A stretch of DNA of 6,393 bases from an uncultured Calothrix sp. (GCA_937884685.1 CAKZYM010000253.1:1-6393), one strand, 5' to 3'. Positions 1 to 6,176 are shown, counted from the first letter of the stretch. Numbers and translations: made by a program. Notes: generated by a model not told the origin, from the letters alone.

Positions 1-14
1 TTAATTTTTTATTA

Positions 15-85
15 TGTAGGTTGGGTTAGACGCACAAAGATATTTGATTACTAATAAATAATGTTAAAAGCGTCGTAACCCAACA
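15..85 (+). repeat. Dispersed palindromic repeat, copy 1
   Basis: The unit opens with TGTAGGTTGGGTTAGACGC (15-33) and closes with GCGTCGTAACCCAACA (70-85). The two ends are nearly complementary, so the ~71 bp element can fold into a stem with an AT-rich loop. Two further copies of similar length lie at 176-247 and 1178-1247. The GTAGGTTGGGTTA...TAACCCAACA arms resemble small interspersed palindromes that I recall as common in cyanobacterial intergenic DNA. No transposase is present here, so whether it is mobile (MITE- or REP-like) is inference. Confidence 0.75.
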
Positions 86-175
86 TAAAAATGTGATTAA
101 ACAAGCCATAATTTATCGAGTACATTCTTTTATTTAATTTAATTGTTAACACGAAATTGATTTCAGATATCGGAA

Positions 176-247
176 TGTTGAGTTACGACGCAATAATAAG
201 TTATGGTTTGGTAATTCGATATTGTAGTGCGTCTAACCCAACCTACA
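176..247 (-). repeat. Dispersed palindromic repeat, copy 2 (inverted)
   Basis: This copy is inverted relative to copy 1. Its outer arm (227-247) is a perfect 21-base reverse complement of 15-35. Its inner arm (176-191) matches the reverse complement of 70-85 with one mismatch. The loop differs from that of copy 1. It ends 8 bases before the stop codon of the hydrolase gene, on that gene's 3' side, where a hairpin could help end or stabilise the hydrolase transcript. That role is inference. Confidence 0.75.
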
Positions 248-255
248 GCTTAATT

Positions 256-1158
256 TTATAAAAAATTATCCCGAACAAATTCAACAATCTTCTCCTGCAA
301 TTCTTCACCACCTTTATCCAAAACAGTACTGTGATTTCCACCTTCAACCGCATAAAAAGATTTCTCACCCTCAGCTGCATCATAAAGTTTCTTCCCATTT
401 ACAAAGGGAATATATCTATCTTCTGTTCCATGAACAATTAAAATCGGACAATTAACTTTTTTTATCTGATTTATCGGTGAAATTTCTGCAATATTAAACT
501 CAGCATTTTCCTCCGCTCTTGTAATTGCTCTGTTTCTCCAAAAAGACGGTAGCCAGGGAACTTGTTTTTTAATAGTATTATTTAAATCAGCAAAAGCGGA
601 TATTGTAATTAATCCTTGAATTCGTTTATCGTAAGCTGCTGAAGAAATCGCAACTGCACCCCCAGCGGAGATTCCCATCAAAGCTATATTTTGTGATTCG
701 TCTTGATGGTGTTTTTCCAGAAAATCAATTAATCGCGAAACATCCTTTCGTTCGTGGAAACCATAAGTAAAATATTCACCACCACTTTCACCATGACTTC
801 TCATATCAATAACTGCTAAATTAAAACCCTGTTCCCAAATTGGTAAATTGAACTTGAGAAAATCTTGTCGGGTACCACCGAGGGAATGCAATACTATCAA
901 AGTTGGATGTTCTGATGGATTTTTGGGAGAAGGAATCCACCATCCAGAAATATCTATATTATCGGTGGTTGTAAAGTTGATATTTTCGACTTTTGCGTTG
1001 AATTTTTGAAAAATAGCCGGTTTTGAGTCAACAGGATAATTATAGTGACTCAGTAAAGCATGGGGAAGCCAATTATCTATCTGAAATATTGGTAAAAGCG
1101 CAATTATTATTCCGATGAGGAAGTTCTTCCACAGTTGTGGAACTTTTTTGAAAATCAA
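256..1158 (-). CDS. Alpha/beta hydrolase with N-terminal membrane anchor
   Basis: This 300-residue protein is a serine hydrolase of the alpha/beta fold, closest in pattern to the broad COG1073/Bem46-like group. Its substrate cannot be told from sequence. A hydrophobic stretch at about residues 12-26, preceded by lysines, looks like a single membrane anchor or uncleaved signal, so the catalytic domain is probably extracytoplasmic or membrane-associated. Visible catalytic features are the oxyanion-type HSLGG (91-95), DMRSHGES (118-125), the nucleophile elbow GISAGG with Ser164, HGTEDRYIP with Asp247, and GGNHS with His276. The triad is complete and the length is normal. The start is TTG: two in-frame TAA codons lie immediately upstream, no ATG or GTG occurs in the N-terminal region, and AGG sits 9 bases before the TTG. 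Repeat copies lie 8 bases past the stop and 19 bases before the start. The methyltransferase gene is divergent. An esterase, lipase or peptidase role is possible. Confidence 0.88.
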   Translation of the reverse strand: MIFKKVPQLWKNFLIGIIIALLPIFQIDNWLPHALLSHYNYPVDSKPAIFQKFNAKVENINFTTTDNIDISGWWIPSPKNPSEHPTLIVLHSLGGTRQDFLKFNLPIWEQGFNLAVIDMRSHGESGGEYFTYGFHERKDVSRLIDFLEKHHQDESQNIALMGISAGGAVAISSAAYDKRIQGLITISAFADLNNTIKKQVPWLPSFWRNRAITRAEENAEFNIAEISPINQIKKVNCPILIVHGTEDRYIPFVNGKKLYDAAEGEKSFYAVEGGNHSTVLDKGGEELQEKIVEFVRDNFL

Positions 1159-1177
1159 AATTTATTACCTGTAGATA

Positions 1178-1247
1178 TGTAGGTTGGGTTAGAAGCGCAA
1201 AGATATTGATTGTTAACAAATAATTTTGATTAGCATCATAACCCACA
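1178..1247 (+). repeat. Dispersed palindromic repeat, copy 3
   Basis: This third copy has the left arm TGTAGGTTGGGTTAGAAGCGC (1178 onward) and a degenerate right arm ending TCATAACCCACA at 1247. Its loop resembles that of copy 1 (both continue with CAAAGATATT-like sequence), so copies 1 and 3 are closer to each other than to copy 2. It occupies the divergent spacer between the hydrolase and methyltransferase genes and begins 19 bases upstream of the hydrolase start. It must therefore lie in or beside that gene's 5' leader or promoter. Confidence 0.7.
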
Positions 1248-1350
1248 TTTACTATTTTCGATTAATTCGATTAAATAACTTTGGCGAGCGTTAAATTAGT
1301 AGTAACTGTAAATACCCGAATTTTTTTGAACTGTTCAGGTTAAGAAATAT

Positions 1351-2427
1351 ATGACAACTAAAATATCAAGTATAGTGGCTGAGCAACTTCTACCACAAAA
1401 AGGAGGCGATTCTGAGAAAGAACATCAGTTATCTGAAATCAAGATAGCTCCCTATCTGAATAAGCTGCTTGAAAGAGCATCTTCTCAACCTTCAGAACCT
1501 CTGGGGAAGATTCTTGCAAGTAACGAAGCAAGAGAATATATCGCTAAATTTTCTTTCTTTCAGAACTTAGCCTGGGAAGTAGTGGATGCTCGCATAAATA
1601 ATGATTATCAAAGAATCATGAGTTTTGCAACGAATGCTATTAGTGATGGTTCTGGTTTACACATGAATCCCCAACTCAGCATTCCCAAACATCAGAAAAT
1701 GACTAATATTCATCGGATGCCTGGAGGTTATTTATCTGACAGTGGACATCAAGATATCCTCGCAGGATTAAGATACCTTAACTATATTTCTTTATTCTCA
1801 AAAAATAGTCCTTTTGACAGTTTCTCGGATAATTTGGTTCCAAGGATTAAAGAGAAATTTATCCAAAATAAATTCGCCAAACTGAACCCAAAACGAGTCA
1901 TAGACTTGGGTTGTGGTATTGGTCACAACACCATCTCTCTAAAAAATTTATATCCCCATGCACGAGTGATAGGAGTGGATCTTGGAGGTGCGATGCTGCG
2001 ATATGGTTATGCAACTGCAAGGTTATTGAACCAGGAAGTAGAATTTTACCAACAAAATGCTGATTATACTGAGTTTCCAAATCAACAATTTGACCTAGTT
2101 ACAAGTTTTTTACTACTTCATGAAATACCCAAGACATCAATGAAAAGGATTATGAGTGAATGCGCTCGTCTTCTTCGTCCTGGAGGAGTAATGATACATT
2201 TTGATTCAGGAATGTTCCTCGACCCACAGACTCCACAAGCAAAGGTGATACGGGATATTCAAGCACTTTACAATAATGAAATTTTCATCGTTTCTCCTCC
2301 TTTATCTACAATAGAGAAGATGATTGAAGATTCAGGTATGGAACCTATTATTGCAAAAATAGGAGATGAAAATTCTTTGAACAATGGTTTAAAGCGGTGG
2401 CAAATAGTTGCAGGGGTAAAGCTTTAA
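1351..2427 (+). CDS. Class I SAM-dependent methyltransferase
   Basis: This 358-residue soluble protein has a C-terminal Rossmann-type methyltransferase domain from about residue 180. Motif I is VIDLGCGIG (183-191), which binds S-adenosylmethionine. The acidic residue after strand 2 is Asp210 in IGVDL. The FDLVTSFLLLHEIP segment (247-260) and LLRPGGVMI (274-282) are the usual later motifs. The first ~180 residues are not part of the core fold. They contain an MPGGYLSD segment (123-130), a Gly-Gly-Tyr feature I recall upstream of motif I in some methyltransferases of small metabolites. The acceptor is unknown, and no biosynthetic gene is adjacent. The start is the first ATG, and only a weak purine-rich AGGTTAAGAA precedes it. 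A strong GGAGG inside the gene near 1401 is not followed by a usable in-frame start. It is transcribed divergently from the hydrolase and convergently with the 151-residue protein gene. The fold is certain; the substrate is unknown. Confidence 0.9.
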   Translation: MTTKISSIVAEQLLPQKGGDSEKEHQLSEIKIAPYLNKLLERASSQPSEPLGKILASNEAREYIAKFSFFQNLAWEVVDARINNDYQRIMSFATNAISDGSGLHMNPQLSIPKHQKMTNIHRMPGGYLSDSGHQDILAGLRYLNYISLFSKNSPFDSFSDNLVPRIKEKFIQNKFAKLNPKRVIDLGCGIGHNTISLKNLYPHARVIGVDLGGAMLRYGYATARLLNQEVEFYQQNADYTEFPNQQFDLVTSFLLLHEIPKTSMKRIMSECARLLRPGGVMIHFDSGMFLDPQTPQAKVIRDIQALYNNEIFIVSPPLSTIEKMIEDSGMEPIIAKIGDENSLNNGLKRWQIVAGVKL

Positions 2428-2442
2428 AATGTTTTCAAATTT

Positions 2443-2479
2443 TAAAATATTATCTGGGAATAACATAATTTTATTTTTT
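2443..2479 (+). terminator. Weak candidate terminator after the methyltransferase gene
   Basis: TAAAATATTAT (2443-2453) can pair imperfectly, with a small bulge, with ATAACATAATTTTA (2460-2473). It is followed by six T residues (2474-2479). The stem is almost entirely A-T and would be weak. Its place 15 bases after the stop codon and its T-run fit a terminator, but the support is modest. Confidence 0.35.
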
Positions 2480-2510
2480 GACTTTTGACCTCTAATCTCT
2501 GACTTTTAAC
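2476..2510 (+). repeat. Heptanucleotide tandem array (YTYTRAY x5)
   Basis: Five consecutive 7-base units can be read: TTTTGAC, TTTTGAC, CTCTAAT, CTCTGAC, TTTTAAC. All obey the pattern YTYTRAY. Short tandem heptamers (STRR-type) are known from the intergenic DNA of heterocystous cyanobacteria. This array fills the spacer between two convergent genes. No function is evident. Confidence 0.6.
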
Positions 2511-2523
2511 CTTCTCCACAAAT

Positions 2524-2979
2524 TTAATTTATCTCAATCTGCTGACTATCAACTTCTAATATCACTTCATCACCGTAATTCAAATCATCAATTTTAAAAG
2601 TAATAATTTCTAAAATATCCGCAGCTTGAAAATGTTCGGGTTTTGTATCTGGATGGGGATAATAAATCAATCCTGATTTGATTTCACCATTTTTAAGATG
2701 AATTATACAGTCAAAAAATGAAAAGTCTTCTGCTGGTTCTTTTTCTGCCCATTTTAAATTTTTAAAAGTGTATTTAGCTTGTTTAACAGAATATTGATGG
2801 GGAGATATGGAAATATTTAAAGTTCCTGAAAAATACGGTTCTAAATCGAGTCCTTGTTGAGAAAAAAAAGGCTTTTGCATTTCAATTGTTCCGTTGGGAA
2901 AACGTTTATCTCCACCTTTCCCCGATGCGACACCGTAACCTTTTTTGATAATTCCTTTGACTTTTATCCAGTTAGTCAT
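2524..2979 (-). CDS. Small protein resembling archaeal CTP-dependent riboflavin kinase fold
   Basis: This 151-residue protein has no signal peptide or membrane segment. By eye its conserved pattern follows the archaeal CTP-dependent riboflavin kinase family (RibK, formerly DUF120). A glycine-rich GYGVASGKG (14-22) is followed about 30 residues later by LDLEPYFSGTLNISIS (44-59), where the family has PYxGTLN. A proline/threonine/histidine segment comes next (108-116), then ILEIIT (122-127) and L..GDEVILEV (133-143), matching the family's EIIAP and L.dGD.v. ends. Archaeal enzymes of this type make FMN from riboflavin and CTP. Bacteria normally use the unrelated RibF, so a different or modified role is likely here. 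It lies 29 bases after the SUKH gene on the same strand and probably shares its transcript. There is no clear Shine-Dalgarno; ATG is the first start. The homology is suggested from memory of the family pattern, not from a search. Confidence 0.8.
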   Translation of the reverse strand: MTNWIKVKGIIKKGYGVASGKGGDKRFPNGTIEMQKPFFSQQGLDLEPYFSGTLNISISPHQYSVKQAKYTFKNLKWAEKEPAEDFSFFDCIIHLKNGEIKSGLIYYPHPDTKPEHFQAADILEIITFKIDDLNYGDEVILEVDSQQIEIN

Positions 2980-3008
2980 GATTAATTTTTATATTTAAAA
3001 AATTAGGT

Positions 3009-3509
3009 TTAGCGGTTTTTACGAACATTTACCCAATGTGCAGCGTCTTCAGCCAAATCCTCAATCCATTCCCAAATAGATTCGTAGAATTCTTGAATTG
3101 TTTCATTTTTCTCATCCTCATAATCATATACATAAACAGGAGAATCATATTCCCCATTAGCTAATATGAAATTCGGTCTATTATCGTATCTACAAAAACA
3201 AAAGAAAGCATTTTTAGGCAGACTGATAGTATTTTCTCCTTCCTGTATTCCTTCTTCTCTATCTTGAAGCACTCGTTCATTTAATTGGAGAACTTCATCA
3301 AGATAAAACTCAAACTCTCCATTTCTAATCAAAGTACCAGCTCGATGTCCAGCTAAAAGAAGAATTTGCTTGTACACATAGGGTAAAATTCCGTATTTTG
3401 CCTCAATAGTTTCAATTTCGCTGATTTTACATCCACGAAATCCATATTCATTGTTCACAACATCACTCGTTAATAACCTTGTTTTTAACTCATCAACACT
3501 AGAAATCAT
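3009..3509 (-). CDS. SUKH (SMI1/KNR4-like) family protein
   Basis: This acidic, soluble 166-residue protein has the hallmarks of the SUKH superfamily. The N-terminal block GFRGCKISEIETIEAKYG followed by ILPYVYKQILLLAG (23-54) matches the family's G-C-s-e-e-e-I-e-x-h-E-x-x-x-g-x-x-L-P-x-x-Y-k-x-h-L pattern. The later LPKNAFFCFCRY (97-108), FILANG (114-119) and DSPVYVYDYED (122-132) strands are also typical. In many bacteria SUKH proteins are immunity proteins against polymorphic or contact-dependent toxins; others are general protein-binding modules. No toxin gene is in the window, so an immunity role is only a possibility. The gene sits 24 bases after the interrupted frame at 3534-3728 and 29 bases before the riboflavin-kinase-like gene, all on the minus strand, which suggests an operon. 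ATG is the first start; no Shine-Dalgarno is visible. Confidence 0.82.
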   Translation of the reverse strand: MISSVDELKTRLLTSDVVNNEYGFRGCKISEIETIEAKYGILPYVYKQILLLAGHRAGTLIRNGEFEFYLDEVLQLNERVLQDREEGIQEGENTISLPKNAFFCFCRYDNRPNFILANGEYDSPVYVYDYEDEKNETIQEFYESIWEWIEDLAEDAAHWVNVRKNR

Positions 3510-3533
3510 TAGATAATCTGAGAATTTAAAAAA

Positions 3534-3728
3534 TTAGTTGCTTGTTGCTATTAAATTATTTGCGATAACATTTAAATTGTATTTAACTCGCTGCATCATT
3601 TCTCGCGCAATCTCCAGAGCTTCATTTTTCACAGATTGCTCGTTAATCTCACCCAAATTCTTTAATTATTGCCAAACCCGTTTGCATTCACCAGCTTTGT
3701 AACGCTCCAGTAATTTTTGACTTGACAT
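3534..3728 (-). pseudogene. Interrupted short gene (in-frame TAA at codon 21)
   Basis: Read on the minus strand from ATG at 3728, the frame gives MSSQKLLERYKAGECKRVWQ, a TAA at 3666-3668, then 43 more sense codons in the same frame to a TAA at 3534-3536. The part beyond the stop (LKNLGEINEQ through an AREMMQRVKYNL helix-like stretch) looks like real protein: amphipathic and charged, with no further stops. The LLERYKAGE...VW.xLKxLG...ALEIAREMMxRVKxN layout reminds me of the N-terminal helical part of larger bacterial proteins, but I cannot name the family. A single base change (for example GAA to TAA) would restore a 64-residue product. It lies 24 bases upstream of the SUKH gene and is probably a decayed member of that operon. 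A sequencing error, or stop codon readthrough, are the alternatives. Confidence 0.5.
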
Positions 3729-3870
3729 ACCACGAAAAATTGCTTGAATACATAAAAGTTTGTATCTCAACAGGCATGAGGTAAGAGTACAAATACTTAC
3801 TATATTCTTCCCCCGCTCCCCTTTTCGTATTTCCTCCGTGGAAAAGTCGGCTACCACTACTTAGAACTGT

Positions 3871-3899
3871 TTCATCATGTCATATAAATAATTTATAAT
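3871..3899 (+). promoter_or_regulatory. Candidate promoter for the EF-G gene
   Basis: A perfect TATAAT lies at 3894-3899. Seventeen bases upstream is TTCATC (3871-3876), a poor -35 match (TTGACA). Transcription would begin near 3906 and give a leader of about 155 nucleotides before the EF-G start. The region is AT-rich, so a chance TATAAT is possible. Confidence 0.4.
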
Positions 3900-3909
3900 T
3901 ACTTAACAA

Positions 3910-3961
3910 ATGGTATAGTCGCCATCAGCAGGAAGACATAAAATGTCTGTGATGGTATAGT
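3910..3961 (+). other. Candidate structured leader element upstream of EF-G
   Basis: The ten-base word ATGGTATAGT occurs twice (3910-3919 and 3952-3961) and brackets a hairpin. In the hairpin CCATCA (3922-3927) pairs with TGATGG (3950-3955), and AGACAT (3934-3939) pairs with ATGTCT (3943-3948) around an AAA loop, leaving an asymmetric internal bulge. If the promoter at 3871-3899 is used, this sits at the very 5' end of the EF-G transcript. It matches no riboswitch or leader class I recognise. Confidence 0.4.
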
Positions 3962-4060
3962 TCCAGCCCGTGCTGACCCTATTAAACCAATGCCGATTCC
4001 CCTTGAGTATTACTTAAGTGTAGTCACCGACCGTTCTAGCACCAAGTTATATAGCTAAAT

Positions 4061-6148
4061 ATGAAAGACCTCACTCGTTATCGAAATATCGGCATCTTCG
4101 CTCACGTTGATGCAGGAAAAACAACCACAACTGAAAGAATTCTGAAGCTTACTGGTAAAATCCACAAAATCGGTGAGGTTCATGAAGGTGCAGCGACAAC
4201 GGACTTCATGGATCAGGAGCAGGAGCGCGGTATTACGATTCAATCCGCTGCTACTAGCTGCTTCTGGAACGACCATCAATTGAATATCATCGATACCCCT
4301 GGGCACGTTGATTTCACTATTGAGGTATATCGTTCTCTCAAGGTTCTCGATGGCGGAATCGGCGTATTTTGCGGCTCTGGTGGTGTGGAACCCCAGTCGG
4401 AAACAAATTGGCGCTATGCTAACGATTCCAAAGTTGCACGAATTATCTACGTTAATAAGCTCGACCGGATAGGAGCAGATTTCTACCGCGTTGTCAAGCA
4501 GGTAGATAATGTTCTTGCTGCTAAGCCGATGGTAATGGTATTACCTATCGGTACTGAAAGCGAGTTCGTTGGTGTTGTCGATTTATTAACTCGTAAAGCT
4601 TGGATTTGGGATGATTCCGGAGATCCAATGAAATACGAGATTAAGGATGTTCCCGAGGACATGAAGGAAGATGTGGAAACTTGGCGCGAACAGCTAGTTG
4701 AAATGGCTGTTGAGCAAGATGATGCGTTGATGGAAAAATATCTCGAAGGTGAAGAGGTTTCCATCGAGGATTTGAAGCGCTGTATCCGTCAAGGTACCAG
4801 AGAATTAGCATTCTTCCCCACTTATTGCGGTTCTTCTTTTAAGAATAAAGGGGTGCAATTAGTACTTGACGCTGTTGTTGATTACTTACCCAATCCTAAA
4901 GAAGTTAAACCTCAGCCAGAAGTTGACCTCGAAGGTAATGAAACCGGTGAATTTGCAACAGTTGATCCAGAGAAGCCATTGAGAGCGCTAGCATTCAAAA
5001 TCATGGATGACCGCTTCGGTGCTTTGACCTTTACTCGAATTTATTCGGGTACTTTGTCAAAAGGTGAAACTATCCTCAATACCTATACTGGTAAAACCGA
5101 ACGTGTCAGCCGTCTTGTAGAAATGCACGCTGATTCCCGTCAAGAAATTGATTCGGCTCAAGCTGGGGATATTGTGGCGATTGTGGGTATGAAGAACGTT
5201 CAAACCGGACATACTTTGTGCGACCCCAAACAGCCCGCAACCTTGGAACCAATGGTGTTCCCAGACCCCGTAATCTCGATTTCGGTAACTCCAACTAAGA
5301 AAGGTAGTTCCGAGAAATTGGGTATGGCTTTGAGTAAAATGGTTCAGGAAGACCCCTCATTCCAAGTTGAAACCGACCAAGAAAGCGGTGAAATGATTAT
5401 TAGAGGGATGGGAGAACTGCACCTTGACATTAAAGTTGATATTCTGAAGCGGACTCACGGTGTGGAAGTAGAAGTTGGTAAGCCACAGGTTGCTTATCGC
5501 GAATCTATCACCAAGCCAATCAACGACAGCTACACCCACAAGAAGCAATCCGGTGGTTCCGGTCAATTCGGTAGGATTGATTATACAATCGAACCCGGCG
5601 AACCCGGTACTGGCTTTGAGTTCCAGTCCAAAGTAACTGGTGGTAACGTACCTAGAGAATTTTGGCCTGCGGTACAAAAGGGTTTTGAAAGCAGTATTGA
5701 CAAAGGTATTTTGGCTGGTTTCCCCTTAGTTGACGTGAAATTTACCTTAACTGACGGTGCTTTCCACCCAGTTGACTCCTCAGCTATTGCGTTTGAAATT
5801 GCAGCGAAATCTGGTTATCGTCAATCTATTCCTAAAGCTGGTCCTCAATTACTTGAACCGGTAATGAACGTAGACGTATTTACACCAGACGACCACGTTG
5901 GAGACGTAATTGGTGACTTAAACCGTCGTCGTGGAATGATTAAATCCCAAGATCCAGGTGCTACCGGGGTTCGCATCAAAGCAGAAGTTCCCCTAAGCGA
6001 AATGTTTGGATATATCGGTGATTTACGTACCATGACTTCCGGTCGGGGTCAGTTCTCAATGGAATTCGACCACTACGCTCCATGTCCTAGAAACGTCGCT
6101 GATGAAGTGATTAAGGAAGTTAAAGAACGCGAAGCTGCGAAGAAATAG
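4061..6148 (+). CDS. fusA: Elongation factor G, second-paralog type
   Basis: This full-length, 695-residue translational GTPase drives tRNA-mRNA translocation (and, with RRF, ribosome recycling) in the cytoplasm. The G domain has AHVDAGKT (14-21), RGITI (56-60), DTPGH (78-82), NKLD (132-135) and GSSFKNKG (257-264). Domain II follows from about residue 305 and domain III from about 405. Domain IV (about 486-605) keeps its tip loops HKKQSGGSGQFG (493-504) and DGAFHPVDSS with His569. Domain V then runs to the end, with GDLNRRRG (618-625). All functional motifs are intact. The opening MKDLTRYRNIGIFAHVDAGK and the IGVFCGSGGVEPQSETNWRYAND stretch (100-122) match, as I recall them, the additional EF-G (FusA2/FusB-like) of cyanobacteria and gammaproteobacteria rather than the str-operon copy. 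Consistent with that, no rpsL, rpsG or tuf gene adjoins it. The first ATG aligns with homologue starts; no Shine-Dalgarno is seen. A strong terminator follows. Confidence 0.97.
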   Translation: MKDLTRYRNIGIFAHVDAGKTTTTERILKLTGKIHKIGEVHEGAATTDFMDQEQERGITIQSAATSCFWNDHQLNIIDTPGHVDFTIEVYRSLKVLDGGIGVFCGSGGVEPQSETNWRYANDSKVARIIYVNKLDRIGADFYRVVKQVDNVLAAKPMVMVLPIGTESEFVGVVDLLTRKAWIWDDSGDPMKYEIKDVPEDMKEDVETWREQLVEMAVEQDDALMEKYLEGEEVSIEDLKRCIRQGTRELAFFPTYCGSSFKNKGVQLVLDAVVDYLPNPKEVKPQPEVDLEGNETGEFATVDPEKPLRALAFKIMDDRFGALTFTRIYSGTLSKGETILNTYTGKTERVSRLVEMHADSRQEIDSAQAGDIVAIVGMKNVQTGHTLCDPKQPATLEPMVFPDPVISISVTPTKKGSSEKLGMALSKMVQEDPSFQVETDQESGEMIIRGMGELHLDIKVDILKRTHGVEVEVGKPQVAYRESITKPINDSYTHKKQSGGSGQFGRIDYTIEPGEPGTGFEFQSKVTGGNVPREFWPAVQKGFESSIDKGILAGFPLVDVKFTLTDGAFHPVDSSAIAFEIAAKSGYRQSIPKAGPQLLEPVMNVDVFTPDDHVGDVIGDLNRRRGMIKSQDPGATGVRIKAEVPLSEMFGYIGDLRTMTSGRGQFSMEFDHYAPCPRNVADEVIKEVKEREAAKK

Positions 6149-6176
6149 ATTATCTAAATTATCAAAGTGATTTGAT

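Larger units (their letters stand above)
3729..4060. other. 332 bp spacer between the interrupted gene and EF-G
   Basis: I see no convincing gene here. The left part has an imperfect inverted repeat, GTAAGAGTA (3781-3789) against TACTTAC (3794-3800), and a pyrimidine-rich tract (about 3805-3835). The right part holds the candidate EF-G promoter and leader hairpin listed separately, plus a small stem CTTGAG/CTTAAG (4002-4018). No Shine-Dalgarno is visible in the last 20 bases before the EF-G start. Confidence 0.5.

Noticed and set aside
1..1350. CRISPR-like reading of the three ~71 bp repeats
   Set aside because: The copies differ in orientation, are irregularly spaced with a gene between them, and are internally palindromic. 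They fit dispersed intergenic repeats, not an array.
1396..1408. AAAAGGAGGCGAT, a perfect Shine-Dalgarno-like sequence inside the methyltransferase gene
   Set aside because: No ATG, GTG or TTG follows in frame at a usable distance; it simply encodes Lys-Gly-Gly-Asp.
1898..2080. Minus-strand frame inside the methyltransferase gene
   Set aside because: It is a shadow of the SAM-binding motif region, which is clearly coding on the plus strand.
3729..3857. Upstream extension of the interrupted frame to a GTG at 3857
   Set aside because: The extra 43 residues look non-coding, being low in structure and read from a pyrimidine-rich tract. The GGAGG near 3833 is not placed before a start codon.
4055..4306. 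Minus-strand frame of 83 codons over the EF-G start
   Set aside because: It overlaps the P-loop coding region and has no recognisable domain or ribosome binding site.
4483..6033. Several minus-strand frames inside the EF-G gene
   Set aside because: They are antisense shadows of a full-length, motif-complete EF-G and have no independent protein features.
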